Source: Notospermus geniculatus (lineage: Eukaryota > Nemertea > Pilidiophora > Heteronemertea > Lineidae). Taken from it: DNA of 64,000 nucleotides. Shown piece by piece: positions 63,071 to 64,000 of the stretch (position 1 is its first letter; each line of letters begins with the position of its first letter). The position numbers and the translations under genes are program-made. The DNA lies in the NCBI GenBank assembly GCA_002633025.1, contig NMRB01003190.1, positions 1 through 64,000 on the forward strand, in the 5' to 3' direction. The notes under the pieces were generated by a model, which did not search any database, was not told the origin of the DNA, and saw nothing but the letters and a program-made list of their open reading frames with translations.

Positions 63071-63701
63071 CCTACTAAATACATGTAGCGTCAGCAACAA
63101 ATTTTAGCGTCAACAAGCTACAGCAGCATTAAAGCAGGGGCGTAGCTAGCTTTTTGGGCGGGGGGGGGGGCAAAAGACCATATTTTGCTAATTTTCGGTC
63201 AAAATGTGCATGAAAAACACGTTTTTCCGGGCCACCTGGGGGGGCATTAGCCCCCCTGCCCCCTCCCGCTAGCTACGCCTCTGATTAAAGTTGGCGTCAG
63301 GAAGGTTTTATAACAGCCTCAGGGCGCCCTATATCTCAAAATATTGTTGCAATGGTGTAAACCTGCACTGCTCTTAAAGATAATTAATGAAATTGAGGAT
63401 TATTTTGGCTTTTTCGGGTCAAATGTAATTGCTGACGAAACCTTACTTCGGACTAGTTCTAGTTCCAACATTTGCCGCTGCAGTCCCGTAGGGCGCCACT
63501 GTTTCGCACGGAAATATTTTGAAGAAATGGTTTAAATTTCTTTTCCAAATCATTATTTTACTGCTGGATGATCGTTTAAGCTTTAGTCTAGGCCTATTTC
63601 AGTGTCCAAAAAGCCTTCCTGAACATATAAAACCTTGTTGACGCCAACTTTTAAGTTGCTGACGCTAAAATTTGTTACTGACGGTACTAGTATTTAGTAG
63701 G
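63071..63701. mobile_element. Inverted-end element interrupted by a nested MITE
   Basis: CCTACTAAATAC, then GTCAGCAACAAATTTTAGCG on the left, is inverted on the right (complement CCTACTAAATAC, GTCAGTAACAAATTTTAGCG). Net length without the nested element is about 475 bp. No transposase frame. Confidence 0.82.
63135..63283. mobile_element. Nested hAT-like MITE (CAGGGGCGTAGC ends)
   Basis: A 149-bp element with ends CAGGGGCGTAGCTAGC and GCTAGCTACGCCTCTG, flanked by ATTAAAG (63128-63134 and 63284-63290). CAGGGGCGTAGC ends and a 7-8 bp target duplication are typical of hAT elements. It inserted into the 63071-63701 element. Confidence 0.88.
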
Positions 63702-64000
63702 CCCCGCTCGAATCATAGCTTTGAGTTGTGGCGTCGGTGAAGAACCTCTATGTGGTAACTTTCGTATGACGCTAGAGTTTGAAATCTGACACTGACAGTT
63801 TCGAGCTCTAAGTTGAAAATGAACGAAGACGGGAACGGACCGCCATTTTGTTGTGGAACGGACTCGAGAGTAGCGCCGCCGGCAAAGACGGATATCAGTC
63901 TTCCGGTGTAACTGTGAAACAGTCATTGTACATGTATCTGTCATGCCAGCTCTTTCATTTTCGATATGTTGTGTATGTAATGATACAACTGTAAATGTAA
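63702..64000. other. Non-coding right edge
   Basis: CpG-containing sequence with no recognised exon. The following PRPF6 exons would lie further right if the scaffold is collinear. Confidence 0.4.

Overview
The window looks like a draft-assembly scaffold from the nuclear genome of a marine invertebrate. The evidence is spliced, single-copy metazoan genes with canonical GT-AG introns, about two thirds non-coding DNA full of short inverted-repeat transposons, tRNA- and 5S-derived SINEs and minisatellites, many recurring GGCCTA motifs, and scattered N characters. I cannot name the species or phylum from sequence alone. No complete reverse transcriptase, transposase, CRISPR array, rRNA operon or canonical tRNA gene was seen.

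Six protein-coding loci are supported. From left to right they are: (1) the last exon of a RAD21-type cohesin kleisin (+, 1-239, rest outside the window); (2) a single-exon DHHC palmitoyltransferase (-, 7539-8663); (3) a complete four-exon clavesin-like CRAL-TRIO gene (-, 14640-16892, 292 aa as joined); (4) Integrator subunit 9, INTS9 (+, 38214-44860, 15 coding exons, about 649 aa), with a duplicated 5' exon block upstream and a duplicated exon 9; (5) a complete six-exon TTPAL-like CRAL-TRIO gene (+, 46141-49200, 332 aa); (6) the first 13 coding exons of the spliceosomal U5 factor PRPF6 (+, 54578-59831, 605 codons). The rest of PRPF6 lies beyond the right edge. These are ordinary housekeeping or lipid-traffic genes with no evident joint pathway, but two of them (clavesin and TTPAL) are members of one lipid-transfer superfamily and share exon boundaries.

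Between the genes: 240-7500 holds the RAD21 3' region and MITEs; 8.7-14.6 kb holds repeats and minisatellites; 17-36 kb is a large gene-poor repeat block with a 1.55 kb direct duplication, a 168-bp-arm hairpin and four tandem arrays; 45.4-45.7 kb is an N gap; 52.2-54.0 kb is a pair of adjacent inverted-repeat elements sharing one target sequence; 59.8-64 kb is repeats inside or after PRPF6.

The most interesting observations are: the phase-incompatible, purely synonymous duplication of INTS9 exon 9; the duplicated INTS9 5' block in which one copy has lost its start codon and carries a MITE whose empty site is preserved in the other copy; the coincidence of single-N characters with the ends of three direct duplications, which warns that some of these duplications may be unmerged haplotypes; the tandem pair of DNA elements on a shared 8-9 bp target; and SINEs combining a tRNA-like stretch with a 5S rRNA internal promoter.
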